64,000 nt of DNA from a virus. A model generated the notes under the pieces. That model had not been told where the DNA came from, ran no database searches, and worked only from the letters and a program-made list of their open reading frames with translations. The position numbers and the translations under genes were made by a program. The stretch covers positions 62,001 through 126,000 of IMG/VR virus record IMGVR_UViG_3300044729_003129; one strand, given 5' to 3'. Shown here in pieces: positions 55,188 through 64,000 of this stretch. Every line of letters begins with the position of its first letter. The stretch's first letter is position 1.

Positions 55188-56402
55188 TTAATTACTAAAT
55201 GCGCCTTTAGATTTAGATCGTACAAATGTTCTAGTACCAAGTTGATCTGTTATATAAAAGGTATAATTTGTCATTTTACTATAATCAAAAGAATCCATAA
55301 ATAAGAAGAGTGAATAGTTTGGTTGCATATCACCTCTACGTTTATTTGGAATATTTAGTGGCACTTGTTTTCTTACTGTTCGGATTCTAAAATTACGATT
55401 CTCAAAATATGATTCAATAATGTCAAGTTCTAATTTTATAACATTTGTAGTTGTGTATATAATATCAATAAGCGTAGTGCGACCGGATTGATATGAATAA
55501 ATTTCTCCTTGAATAGTTCCACGTACAAGAGGTGTTGTTGAAGTATCGGCTATAGAAACTGCTGTGCTCGTCACAAGTATTCCACCACCTATACTTCCAG
55601 TACGTAAACTTGCGGTAAAGCTTGTAGGCCCTTCAGTTGTACTATCTAAGTTTGCAGTTACTGCAAAAGAATTACTGCCGCTAGAAACAACAAAACTCCC
55701 GTTATTAGGTGTCAAATCTGTTCTAGACGTAGTCCAATATAGTGTAGTTCCAGGGTTAACATTTGTAGTAGAGACATTAAATGTTACCGAACCTCCTTCA
55801 TTAATAGCAGATAATGAAGGCGCAATAGAATATGTAGGAATTGGAATCGAAGAATCAATTAACCCAATTGCATTGCTACGACCAACTTCTATTCCAGTCT
55901 GCGAGTCTTTACGTAAAATTGCTTGAAATGTAACATATCCTTCGGCAGTTGCATCAGTAGATGCAGTCGCACTAAAACTTGCTGTGCTAGAGTTTACTGT
56001 AATTGTACTTGCGCTTAATGTTAAGTCAGTTCTAGACAGTGACACATACAGGACTGTTCCATTAGGCACATCAGTCGTGGTTAATGTAAAGGTGACAGTT
56101 CGGTCAGTCGTTTCATTGATTGAAGTTTTATTCGCAACAATTGTGTATGTAGGAATAATTTCAAAGCCACCATTCATAAACAAATCGCGCAAGTCAACGC
56201 CAGCAGAATTTTTAAGTCCTGTAAGTTCAAATATTCGATCCCCTGCTCCTCGACTAGGCTCGTATCGGCTCGCTAAATCTTGAGTCGTATATGGGTTTGT
56301 AGAGGTCACTACATTATAACCACACGCTGCCCCAGCAGTTCCTACACGTAGTTTAAATAGATTATCAAAGTCAATGCCATTTACTGTATAACCTGATGAC
56401 AT
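55188..56402 (-). CDS. Structural protein with two Calx-beta-like repeats
   Basis: A 404-residue protein. Residues about 88-185 and 190-285 are two parallel modules (TYTIVANKTSINETTDRTVT and TYSIAPSLSAINEGGSVTF, each followed by GTxLYxxxSRTDLT and a TxEGxxxFxAxLR strand), resembling Calx-beta or Ig-like domains. The C-terminal 110 residues form a different beta domain (DIIESYFENRNFRIRTVRKQ). Probably a fibre or baseplate-associated structural protein. Confidence 0.7.
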   Translation of the reverse strand: MSSGYTVNGIDFDNLFKLRVGTAGAACGYNVVTSTNPYTTQDLASRYEPSRGAGDRIFELTGLKNSAGVDLRDLFMNGGFEIIPTYTIVANKTSINETTDRTVTFTLTTTDVPNGTVLYVSLSRTDLTLSASTITVNSSTASFSATASTDATAEGYVTFQAILRKDSQTGIEVGRSNAIGLIDSSIPIPTYSIAPSLSAINEGGSVTFNVSTTNVNPGTTLYWTTSRTDLTPNNGSFVVSSGSNSFAVTANLDSTTEGPTSFTASLRTGSIGGGILVTSTAVSIADTSTTPLVRGTIQGEIYSYQSGRTTLIDIIYTTTNVIKLELDIIESYFENRNFRIRTVRKQVPLNIPNKRRGDMQPNYSLFLFMDSFDYSKMTNYTFYITDQLGTRTFVRSKSKGAFSN

Positions 56403-56405
56403 AGT

Positions 56406-57980
56406 TTATCGTTGTTCTAATTGTTTTTCGAGTGTCTGCACACGACCAGTCAACTCTTTTACTGCTTCAATGAGTACTGCAGTCAATTTTCCATAATCTA
56501 TGCCCTCAACTTCGTCAGTCTCTGTCTTATGCACAAGTTCTGGATAAACCTCATACACTTCTTCTGCTATTAATCCAAGATCAGCCTTTTTAGTTTCTTT
56601 CCAAACATATGAAACTCCGTTTAACGAGTTTACTTTAGCCAGCGAATCTTGTAGTGGGCGTATGTCTTTCTTATAACGAATCGAAGAACGAGATGTAAAT
56701 GAAGCAGCATTTACATCTGCACCAAAGGTCGCATTATTGGTCTCTAAGTTAATGTCTAATGGCCAACGACCATTAAGATCCTGCATCGTTGTAGAATTAT
56801 TGCCAGACGAGCGACGTATAGAAAATATATTGTTGTCTACATATATCATCGAACCACGATGATTTGTGTCTTGAAGATATATTGTTGGAGTTTCGTAGTT
56901 TAAATAGAGCGCATTATTACCTGTAAATGTTGAAGCCTTCAGCGGAGCAAAGGCGGTGTCTCCCGCGTCACGTATTTCTAATCCTGATCCACCACGAACA
57001 TGTTTTAATAGAGTTGCAGTTGAACCAACTGCATGTAATGCTAGCAATGTATTTCCAGATGTGCTGCGTGTTTCAAGTCCAGCGGTAGCCCACCCAACTT
57101 GTCCGTTTGTTACTGAACGACACGGCCCATATGTTTCAAGTGTTTTTGTGTCACCAAAAAACTTTGCAGAAACTTCATGCTTGCCATTGAATATTGTAGT
57201 GTTTAAAAAGTTTGTAACTGTGCTATCACTATTTTCATAGTTAAGCGCAATTTCTGCATTATTTGCAAAAGTCGTATTAATTTGATTTCCAATAATTTCT
57301 ATGGCTCCAATTATTTGACGCGATGATGTCACAGTATTGTCTGGCGCTACTGACAGCCCTCGAATATTTATTGCTCCATTTCCAGCATTAAGTATGCTTA
57401 ATGCTCCATCTACCCCAGGGCTGCGTATAATGCGGGCGTCATAATCGATGATTGGTGACGATGAATGAAAATCAATAATAGATTCGCTGTTGGACGTAAT
57501 TCCTGTGCCTAATTCAATTGCTTGATGAAAAATACCTATTGAACCAGTACCACTCCAGTTAGGTGCTCTAGCTGTTAATTTTGCTGGGGTAATTTCACCA
57601 TCTTTTATTTTTATAGCAACTACAGCGTCTGTTGCAAGTTTAGATTCAGTAATTGCACCAGCATTAATGCTTATTGGTATATTAATATTTTCGGTGCCAT
57701 CAAAAAGAGGAATTGGAGAAGATGTAGTAACTTCTCCAGTGACATTTATGGCACGAGCAAAACGTAAGCGATCCGCCACTGCAGATCCAAAAAGAGTCTT
57801 ATCAAGAATAATACTACGCGTAGAGTTGGTGGGGTCAGTAAATTTTAATCTATTGATGTCCAAAAATTCCCCCTGTAGGAGTGATGCAGATCCAAGATCT
57901 AAACTATCACGTATATGCCCCTTTTCAACTTCTGTGGGAGCATTTAGTAAATATGGACCTAAATTAATTGGTGTTGACAT
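56406..57980 (-). CDS. Tail-fibre protein with Peptidase_S74 chaperone domain
   Basis: A 524-residue fibre. The body has repetitive beta-prism/helix-like sequence (GAINIRGLSVAPDNTVTSSR). The C-terminal 100 residues are the Peptidase_S74 intramolecular chaperone: RSSIRYKKDIRPLQDSLAKV (Ser-Lys catalytic pair), YVWKETKKADLGLIAEEV, and a final coiled coil (LIEAVKELTGRVQTLEKQLE). It trimerises the fibre and cuts itself off before the Ser. Late box 7 bases before the start. Confidence 0.85.
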   Translation of the reverse strand: MSTPINLGPYLLNAPTEVEKGHIRDSLDLGSASLLQGEFLDINRLKFTDPTNSTRSIILDKTLFGSAVADRLRFARAINVTGEVTTSSPIPLFDGTENINIPISINAGAITESKLATDAVVAIKIKDGEITPAKLTARAPNWSGTGSIGIFHQAIELGTGITSNSESIIDFHSSSPIIDYDARIIRSPGVDGALSILNAGNGAINIRGLSVAPDNTVTSSRQIIGAIEIIGNQINTTFANNAEIALNYENSDSTVTNFLNTTIFNGKHEVSAKFFGDTKTLETYGPCRSVTNGQVGWATAGLETRSTSGNTLLALHAVGSTATLLKHVRGGSGLEIRDAGDTAFAPLKASTFTGNNALYLNYETPTIYLQDTNHRGSMIYVDNNIFSIRRSSGNNSTTMQDLNGRWPLDINLETNNATFGADVNAASFTSRSSIRYKKDIRPLQDSLAKVNSLNGVSYVWKETKKADLGLIAEEVYEVYPELVHKTETDEVEGIDYGKLTAVLIEAVKELTGRVQTLEKQLEQR

Positions 57981-57987
57981 ATAAGCT

Positions 57988-57995
57988 TATTTATA
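57988..57995 (-). promoter_or_regulatory. Late promoter TATAAATA
   Basis: Exact TATAAATA, 7 bases before ATG 57980. Confidence 0.8.
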
Positions 57996-57999
57996 AAAT

Positions 58000-58239
58000 T
58001 TAATTAGACTCTGGTGTCTGTAATACAACCTCATCACTTATATGATATACAAGATTGTTGTCTACTATATATTCTTCGCACTCTTCTTTTGTGCCGACAA
58101 ATAGATTTACTGATGTAGATGTCGTCGTCGTCGACTCAAAAAATTCAATTACAACTTTGTCGTCGTCGAAGAGCAGATGCCATAATCCGATATGAACTTC
58201 GTCGCTGTATGACCAACCATTATTTTTAGGACGTAACAT
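58000..58239 (-). CDS. Hypothetical small protein in the fibre region
   Basis: A 79-residue protein (GWSYSDEVHIGLWHLLFDDD, VNLFVGTKEECEEYIVDNN). No domain recognised; composition unlike fibres and more like small regulatory or chaperone proteins. It starts one base after the stop of the large beta-repeat adhesin gene. Confidence 0.65.
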   Translation of the reverse strand: MLRPKNNGWSYSDEVHIGLWHLLFDDDKVVIEFFESTTTTSTSVNLFVGTKEECEEYIVDNNLVYHISDEVVLQTPESN

Positions 58240-58240
58240 A

Positions 58241-61200
58241 TTATGAGTTTATTGTTAGTGTTGAATTTGTAGAGTTGTATGTCGCGGTACGCGTGCCAGC
58301 ACCAGTTAGAATAATACTCGTATAGCTTTGTGCTGTCGATCCTGGGAAAAATCTGTATGTACTTCCAACGGTTGGTACAGACGAGAAGGAAACGCTCAAT
58401 GAAGTGTCTCTAAATGTCGCGGTAGCGATTGATTGAGCTACTACTAGCGCACCGTCCTGTATGTCTGTGACGCCGCTGTATGTATTAGTGCCAGACAGTG
58501 TAGCGGTGCCGGTTCCAGTTTTCGTTAGTGCTAGATTACCAGTTAAACTGTTACTTGCCGTAAAATTGTTGCTATTGTTAATCGTCAGCGTAGCAAGTGT
58601 GGCACTGCGGTTTGTAATGATGTTTTGAGTTGGATCAGATCCGGTCGCAATCAGACTTGTCGCAGTTTGATTATAACCGTTTAGATCTACTCGACCATAA
58701 GCGGTGCCGGTTCCAGATCCTAATGAGAGTCCAACCGAGGACCAAACGTTTGCGCGATTTGTAATTAAGTAGGCAGTTCCGCCTCCAAGTATATTAAATG
58801 TTGTGGTGCCTACACTTGTGATGTTGCAGTCAAGACGTATATCTCCTCCACTATGATTGAATAGGTTAGAATAAGCAGTTGCTGTAACCAGATTGATGCC
58901 ACCAGTAATGGAAAGAGTAGCACCAGTCGATACGCTGATACGAGTCACTGAATCAGCAATTGTAATAGCACCAGCATAGATGTTGTTACCCATATTGCTT
59001 TGCAATGCACCTCCATAACCATTGTATCCTTGACCTGCAAGTGTTATATTATTTGATACAGTTATGTTGTTTTGCAGAAGCAGAGCACCTCCCCAACCGC
59101 CTTCGGTACTTGCAGCGAGTGTAGATGAAGGTGCTCCGCCTCGCATCATCGTAACAGGACCAGAACCAAGGGCTCCTGAGGCGGTTATGATAACTCGTCC
59201 ATTTATTATAACTGTGCCGCCAGAATAGCTATTCGCGCCATTTGACAGTGTTAAACCTAGGACAGCCGAGTTTGTTTGCTGACCAACAACTAGTTTACAG
59301 GTGTTGCTTGGACTGTTGTTTGACAGCACACCAGATATTGTAAAGTTATTGTTTGCTGGAATGACTACAAGTTCGCTGTTTGACCCATTAGTTATATTAC
59401 CGGACAATGTTACTGTTCCGGTTCCCACATTTAGCAAGCCATTTGCCTTTAGCGCTCCTGCTATTGTGCCACTTCCGCCATTAAATCGCAGTGTGTTAAC
59501 TGATGCATTTGCAGCAAAGGTTGAACTGTTTGTTGTGATGCTATAATTAGACGTGCCTGTTGTATCAACTACTCCTGAACCGTTTGTTATGGTTGTGCCA
59601 TCAAGTCCGTAAACATTATGGACAGTATTGACAGCAGCATATCGGGTTGAAGTTCCAACGCCATAGAGTGCCCATGGACCTAATATTCCATTATTACTAA
59701 GCGTTGTAGGATAGTCTAACCCAGACAATGTAGATGAAATGGTTCCTCTTAAATTTAAAATAGCAGAATCATTTCGTGTAAACGTTCCGCTGGTGCCGAG
59801 GGGATCGATTAGCGCGATGCCAAGTATCAATCGATTCGCCTGATCACCATTAATTATTTGCAGGTGATTGATAGTAATATTTGAATTTATTGTTCCGTCA
59901 CCACTTAATATCGACACTACATTCATAGTGATTGGAGCGGTTAGCGGAGTAGTTGAAGTATAGACTAGTTTTGATAAGTATGTCCCGCCTACTAGTCCTC
60001 CCATTATAATCCCACTTGTAGAATTTATAGAGGCGCTAGGACGCAATTGCAGTGTGCCATTAGTTATTGTCGTAGATCCAGTATAACTATTTGTGTTTGA
60101 CAACCACCAAGTTCCAGCATTAGTTTTAGACAACGATGTACGTTTACCGCTTGCAGCATCCTCATCTCCAATAATACCAGAAAATTCACCGATTCCAGTT
60201 CCTCTAAGTGATAAATCACGAGTGGTGCTGTTTAGACTGTTTGCAAAACCCAAATTTGATGTGAAATTTAATATGGTTCCGGCTGTTCCATTTGCATTGA
60301 TTGCCGCCCCACCACCAGACCGCCCATATAAACATATTTGACGATCGGTGCTGGCTTCTCCTCCAGTATATGTCAGTGTTCCAATTGAGCTTCCTGTAGG
60401 ATTGCCAAGTCCTATAATTCCATTTGCTGTGATGCTTGCTGTGCCTAGTGAACTCGCGCCGTTGCCAGAACCAACATTATTGATAGAAGAGATTGTTAGA
60501 GATCCTTCTTGAATTTCAGTACGAGCATCATATGTATTAGAGGAGCCAAGCGTGAGGTTGCCAAATCCTCTTTTAACTATTGGTCCTCCGTTGTATACAC
60601 CTGAAAAATTAATATTGCTAGAAGAGAGACTACTAGTAACAATACAACCATTGCTGAGTGTTGCTATATTTCCAGACAGCGTAAAGGTAGACAGCTCCGC
60701 GGCATTTCTAATTGTGACTGGAAAAAGATTTGTTCCTGTTGCAGTAACGGTTCCGGACCACGTGTTGTCTCTTGCAATGCTTTCGAATATTGCGGAGGAT
60801 GGACCACTAGTGTCAATAGTTAACGGTTTATTTGCAACACTAAAACCACCAGAAAGAGACAAAGTTGAAGCGCCAGAAAGTGAAAAACTTGATGATGACG
60901 TGATTGCTGTACTTGATGCAGCAATCAGGCGCCCATTGTTTATGACTGTAGAACCAGAATATGAATTGTTTCCTGAAAGAGTGAATGTTCCAGTTCCAGT
61001 CTTAGTCAAAGAACCTGTTCCAGACAAGTTTCCAGAAAACGTACTCGTCACGCCGTTAGAACCGACAATTATGCTATTGCCTCCAATATTTAGCGGGGCA
61101 CTTCCAGACAAACCTCCAATAGCATACGCGTTGGTTCCACTTACTCCAAACGATAGCGTTCCGGAGTTTAGCGTCAGTGTAGAATTTTGAAGTGAATTTA

Positions 61201-62083
61201 TGTTGTTTAGTGCCAACCCACCAGAATTTAGTGCAAGTGTACCTGTGTATGCAGTAGCGGTTGAAAGTGTAAGCGTTCCAGAGCCAGTTTTATTTAAAAT
61301 CATGCTGCTAGCATCATTTGTTATATTAGACAGCATTATATTTCCTGGACTACAGTTTATAACTTTTTCATAACCGATTGGAAAATCAATTGTAGCTGAA
61401 ATTGTTTGAGTATTGCTTGAATAGTTATGTATGCCATTATATGTTAAAGAAAGCGAGTTTCCAGACAACGTGTATGATCCAGATGTGTTGTTGAAAGTTA
61501 ACCCATTGATATAGGCGATTGATGTATCGTTTGTCATCGCTAATCCCGTCGTTCCGCTAAAGTATAGCGCGTCATATGGCAGCGGCGCAAGAGTATTGCT
61601 CCAGTTGCTAGCATTACTAAACAGACCGTTTAATCCAAGACCTGACCATATTTGTTCAGTCTCGCCATTTACACTATAAGAGACATTAAAATTAAACCCG
61701 TCCAAAGCTGCAACATGGGCATTAACTTTAGACACACGCGTTGTGCGATTTGGTGTACCCATAGACGTGCCGGACAGCGATATATCTATTGTCTTATCTA
61801 AACTAGAAGTTATAAAACCACGATTTCTATCAATGTCTGTTATTATGGTTTCTATATCTGCCGCTGATGATATATTATTGTCCTCAAGACGTATCTTTTG
61901 TAGCAGCGGGTTTCTTCGCAGTGAAGAAACTGAAGTAACTCCGTTATTTGCTCCTGTTACTCCTACAAGGTTTGGAAAATTTGAAATGTCTAGCGTCCCG
62001 CCTAAAGAAGGAGACGAAGATCCAAAATTTATAGACGTAACATAACCAAGTCTGTTATCTGGAGACAGTGAAATTGATGGCAT
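58241..62083 (-). CDS. Large adhesin with autotransporter-type beta-strand repeats
   Basis: A 1280-residue protein. The N-terminal 110 residues have an LRR-like segment (LDISNFPNLVGVTGANNGVT, NPLLQKIRLEDNNISSAADI). The rest consists of many autotransporter-associated beta-strand (PATR) repeats such as LSKTNAGTWWLSNTNSYTGS and LTKTGTGTATLSGTNTYSGV followed by TxIxxGxLxL, which stack as a long beta-helix stalk. A phage use as tail spike or fibre is inferred. Its first Met is in the same frame as the gene upstream, separated by two stop codons. Confidence 0.8.
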   Translation of the reverse strand: MPSISLSPDNRLGYVTSINFGSSSPSLGGTLDISNFPNLVGVTGANNGVTSVSSLRRNPLLQKIRLEDNNISSAADIETIITDIDRNRGFITSSLDKTIDISLSGTSMGTPNRTTRVSKVNAHVAALDGFNFNVSYSVNGETEQIWSGLGLNGLFSNASNWSNTLAPLPYDALYFSGTTGLAMTNDTSIAYINGLTFNNTSGSYTLSGNSLSLTYNGIHNYSSNTQTISATIDFPIGYEKVINCSPGNIMLSNITNDASSMILNKTGSGTLTLSTATAYTGTLALNSGGLALNNINSLQNSTLTLNSGTLSFGVSGTNAYAIGGLSGSAPLNIGGNSIIVGSNGVTSTFSGNLSGTGSLTKTGTGTFTLSGNNSYSGSTVINNGRLIAASSTAITSSSSFSLSGASTLSLSGGFSVANKPLTIDTSGPSSAIFESIARDNTWSGTVTATGTNLFPVTIRNAAELSTFTLSGNIATLSNGCIVTSSLSSSNINFSGVYNGGPIVKRGFGNLTLGSSNTYDARTEIQEGSLTISSINNVGSGNGASSLGTASITANGIIGLGNPTGSSIGTLTYTGGEASTDRQICLYGRSGGGAAINANGTAGTILNFTSNLGFANSLNSTTRDLSLRGTGIGEFSGIIGDEDAASGKRTSLSKTNAGTWWLSNTNSYTGSTTITNGTLQLRPSASINSTSGIIMGGLVGGTYLSKLVYTSTTPLTAPITMNVVSILSGDGTINSNITINHLQIINGDQANRLILGIALIDPLGTSGTFTRNDSAILNLRGTISSTLSGLDYPTTLSNNGILGPWALYGVGTSTRYAAVNTVHNVYGLDGTTITNGSGVVDTTGTSNYSITTNSSTFAANASVNTLRFNGGSGTIAGALKANGLLNVGTGTVTLSGNITNGSNSELVVIPANNNFTISGVLSNNSPSNTCKLVVGQQTNSAVLGLTLSNGANSYSGGTVIINGRVIITASGALGSGPVTMMRGGAPSSTLAASTEGGWGGALLLQNNITVSNNITLAGQGYNGYGGALQSNMGNNIYAGAITIADSVTRISVSTGATLSITGGINLVTATAYSNLFNHSGGDIRLDCNITSVGTTTFNILGGGTAYLITNRANVWSSVGLSLGSGTGTAYGRVDLNGYNQTATSLIATGSDPTQNIITNRSATLATLTINNSNNFTASNSLTGNLALTKTGTGTATLSGTNTYSGVTDIQDGALVVAQSIATATFRDTSLSVSFSSVPTVGSTYRFFPGSTAQSYTSIILTGAGTRTATYNSTNSTLTINS

Positions 62084-62089
62084 AATGTA

Positions 62090-62097
62090 TATTTATT
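62090..62097 (-). promoter_or_regulatory. Late promoter variant AATAAATA
   Basis: Minus strand AATAAATA, 6 bases before ATG 62083. It coincides with two consecutive in-frame TAA stops of the upstream gene. Confidence 0.6.
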
Positions 62098-63001
62098 AAG
62101 CAATGTATGTATGAGATTTAACTTGACCTGAACTTATAGTTTCACTGCTGCCGTCACCCCAATCTACAGTGATGTTGTCTATTGTGGTGTCTGCCGAAAA
62201 ACTGCTATAGGTGAGTCCGTTACCTTCATTATACAGGTCAACAATTTCAATTTCAGTTAGTGGGCGCAGCCACAATCCCGTAGAGTCGACTGATCCAGTA
62301 TATCCAAATTCACCACCATTATCAATTGATCCAAGTTTGAAAGTTGCAGAACCGTCTAGGGGGATGTTTGCCGGCACTCCAGTAGAGGTACTGCGTAAAA
62401 CTCCATTGATATACAGTCGTGCAGACGCTGTTACTGGATCATAGACGCCAACAACATGATTCCAACCTCCAGTATTTGGAAATTGAGTGAGCCAATAGTT
62501 TGGGTCGTTGCCTAAAACAAATATAATATCATTTCCCGTACCGCTGCCGCCGGCAGCATTAACAAATGGTGCTGTACTGATGCCTATCAAAAATCCTTTA
62601 CCGGTTTGCCATTGCGAAACTGCAGGTCCTATGTTTGCTGGTGATCCATTTAACCACGTTGACACTGTAAAGCCATTAGGCGCTAAACTATAGGTAAAAT
62701 TATTCGTTAACCATCCGCCGGCGCCGGTGAAGAGTACTGCGGTGCCGAGTTGGATCGGCAATGCACCCGAGCCGAAAAACGCAATATTGCGATTGGCGTG
62801 AGAGTCACTACCTGCGGCCGCGGAATCTAGTTCCCAGAAACCAGTTAGACCCGTCAACAGACTATTTTTATTGCCAAACTTCAAAGAGAAGTTGTTTAAA
62901 ACTGTAGTTGTACTATAGCTAAATGACCAGATTCTATTAATTTTTTGAATGACTTGCAAAACTTGAGCAAGTGTCGCACGCTTAAAGTCTTGAATATTCA
63001 T
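62096..63001 (-). CDS. LamG-like lectin-domain protein
   Basis: A 301-residue protein. An N-terminal helix (RATLAQVLQVIQKINRIWSF) is followed by a concanavalin/LamG-like domain: LTGFWELDSAAAGSDSHANR, GFTVSTWLNGSP, WNHVVGVYDPVTASARLYIN and LDGSATFKLGSIDNG are the usual strands. The last 25 residues (TVDWGDGSSETISSGQVKSH) start a PKD-like domain that stops abruptly at two TAA codons, with the same frame continuing in the next gene. Likely a carbohydrate-binding fibre component. Confidence 0.8.
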   Translation of the reverse strand: MNIQDFKRATLAQVLQVIQKINRIWSFSYSTTTVLNNFSLKFGNKNSLLTGLTGFWELDSAAAGSDSHANRNIAFFGSGALPIQLGTAVLFTGAGGWLTNNFTYSLAPNGFTVSTWLNGSPANIGPAVSQWQTGKGFLIGISTAPFVNAAGGSGTGNDIIFVLGNDPNYWLTQFPNTGGWNHVVGVYDPVTASARLYINGVLRSTSTGVPANIPLDGSATFKLGSIDNGGEFGYTGSVDSTGLWLRPLTEIEIVDLYNEGNGLTYSSFSADTTIDNITVDWGDGSSETISSGQVKSHTYIA

Positions 63002-63003
63002 AA

Positions 63004-64000
63004 TTAATTTAACACGCCAATTGCAATAAATTTATTAGCTATATCTGATTTATAGATATAAACTGATGACCATTTAACTGTATTATTAAATGTAATGTTG
63101 TCGTTAACTGTGTTTCCAGATCCGCTCGCGATGTTAACTGTAAGTATAGCTCCTCCAACATTTACGATACCCACGCTCCATCCAGAGTTTGCCGAAGCAT
63201 ATGTTGGGAGTGTTAAGGTATTTGCTCCTGTGACATGAAATATTTTACCATCATCAGCGTTTGTAAAAGTTTTACCACTTCCAGTTATGCTTGAATCAAA
63301 TGTAGTATTTGTGCCAGAAGTAACACGACCGTATGCATCGACAGTTACATTTTCATATGTGCCGGCTGACACTCCAGTCGTAGCAAGATCAATTGAATCT
63401 GCATTCGCAACTATGCGGCCACTTGTACCTCCAACGTTCAAGATTAATCCATCAGCAGACAAACCAGCACCGGCTACAGGCGTGCCTGCTCCAGAAAATT
63501 GAATAAAGTTTACAGGTGAAACCCCAACTGATGCTACAGCTTCACCGAGCACCCAACCAGTATTTGCGTATGTTGAACCATGAGTAACAAATACGAAATC
63601 TCCGCCAGCCATTTCAACCGGAGTATCAAAATCAGTAGCACGATCTAAACGTGTCGTCGATGCGATAACATAGATACCGTTGCGTAGCGCCTGACTTTGA
63701 CCATTTACTATAATACGCGCGCCAGCCCCAAGATCAAGATCACCTTCGAGTCCAGTAGTAAAATTAATTGGGTTGCTGAGTGTTAAGTATGCTCCAACAC
63801 CATCAGTTCCATTATTATACTCAACACTGCCGCCTGTAATAGTTTCAAGCGATGTGTTTAGTATAACATGCACTGAGGCATGAACATGCAGTCCTTCAGC
63901 AAGTGTGTCGACGTAACCTTTAGTCGCGAGTATCTGATTGTTCGCATAGACATTTCCACCAGCATAGATGTCTCCACTTACGCCAACTCCACCAGTCACT
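63004..64000 (-). CDS. Tail-fibre/structural protein, N-terminus outside window
   Basis: The frame is open to the right edge (331 codons visible); the real start lies outside. DIYAGGNVYANNQILATKGY, EGLHVHASVHVILN, NGIYVIASTTRLDRATDFDT and DFVFVTHGSTYANTGWVL are typical of long fibre and structural proteins of cyanophage-like genomes; the C-terminal part (GKTFTNADDGKIFHVTGANT) has beta-rich knob-like sequence. Two bases separate it from the lectin gene. Confidence 0.75.
   Translation of the reverse strand, partial: VTGGVGVSGDIYAGGNVYANNQILATKGYVDTLAEGLHVHASVHVILNTSLETITGGSVEYNNGTDGVGAYLTLSNPINFTTGLEGDLDLGAGARIIVNGQSQALRNGIYVIASTTRLDRATDFDTPVEMAGGDFVFVTHGSTYANTGWVLGEAVASVGVSPVNFIQFSGAGTPVAGAGLSADGLILNVGGTSGRIVANADSIDLATTGVSAGTYENVTVDAYGRVTSGTNTTFDSSITGSGKTFTNADDGKIFHVTGANTLTLPTYASANSGWSVGIVNVGGAILTVNIASGSGNTVNDNITFNNTVKWSSVYIYKSDIANKFIAIGVLN

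Noticed and set aside
60552-61190. Plus-strand frame of 212 codons inside the beta-repeat adhesin
   Set aside because: Antisense to repetitive low-stop sequence; no promoter and no recognisable protein.
1-64000. tRNA genes, integrase, photosystem genes
   Set aside because: None seen in the intergenic regions or among recognised proteins.

Overview
The window is a contiguous piece of a large, AT-rich, T4-like tailed-phage genome (contractile-tail myovirus). The evidence is a nearly complete T4 core set on one strand: replication proteins gp43, gp44, gp62, gp45 and RegA; recombination proteins gp46, gp47, UvsW and UvsY; the late sigma factor gp55; and the head/neck/tail/packaging series gp23-22-21-20-19-18-17-16-15-14-13. 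Gene order, an Hsp20 gene and a CobS-like AAA+ gene resemble marine cyanophage/pelagiphage-type T4-like phages. No photosynthesis gene is seen, and the host cannot be named from this sequence. No tRNA, CRISPR array or integrase was found. Every gene but one (51308..51490) lies on the minus strand, so transcription runs from high to low coordinates. No stretch of more than about 150 bases lacks a gene.

Layout from low to high coordinates. 1-10.8 kb: an early region of about 35 tightly packed small genes. Recognisable members are an HExxH protein (cut by the window edge), a SemiSWEET/PQ-loop membrane protein, a metallophosphoesterase, a YopX-family protein, a HAD-like phosphatase, a cyclic-phosphate receiver-like protein and a thioredoxin. 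10.9-28.5 kb: replication, recombination and transcription genes: an AEP-type primase candidate, a MazG-like pyrophosphohydrolase, DNA polymerase, Hsp20, an Ntn-hydrolase, RegA, the clamp loader and clamp, a DsbA-like protein, a dATP/dGTP diphosphohydrolase, a MoxR/CobS-like ATPase with a zincin-VWA CobT-like partner, gp46/47 and gp55. 28.5-33 kb: uvsW, split in two by an HNH endonuclease gene and preceded by a GIY-YIG endonuclease gene, then uvsY. 33-46 kb: head, packaging and tail genes, with another HNH gene between gp13 and gp14. 46-51.7 kb: adhesin-like protein, holin, a UDP-galactopyranose mutase with two paralogous glycosyltransferase-like proteins, and the lone plus-strand gene. 51.7-64 kb: tail-fibre and adhesin genes built from BspA-type leucine-rich repeats, Calx-beta/Ig-like domains, a Peptidase_S74 chaperone, autotransporter-type beta-strand repeats and a LamG-like lectin; the last gene runs off the right edge.

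Regulation is readable by eye. Early promoters fit T4-like TTTACA/TGTACA-N15..17-TATAAT, and late promoters fit TATAAATA. In many cases the predicted start site falls on, or a few bases before, the start codon, so much of the early and late mRNA is probably leaderless or nearly so. Only hsp20 has a strong Shine-Dalgarno sequence. Other notable elements are an H-type RNA pseudoknot in front of a small HTH gene, a terminator-like hairpin whose loop carries the -35 box of the DNA polymerase promoter, a GC-rich nested inverted repeat after the primase gene, and a CAA-repeat leader in front of the capsid gene.
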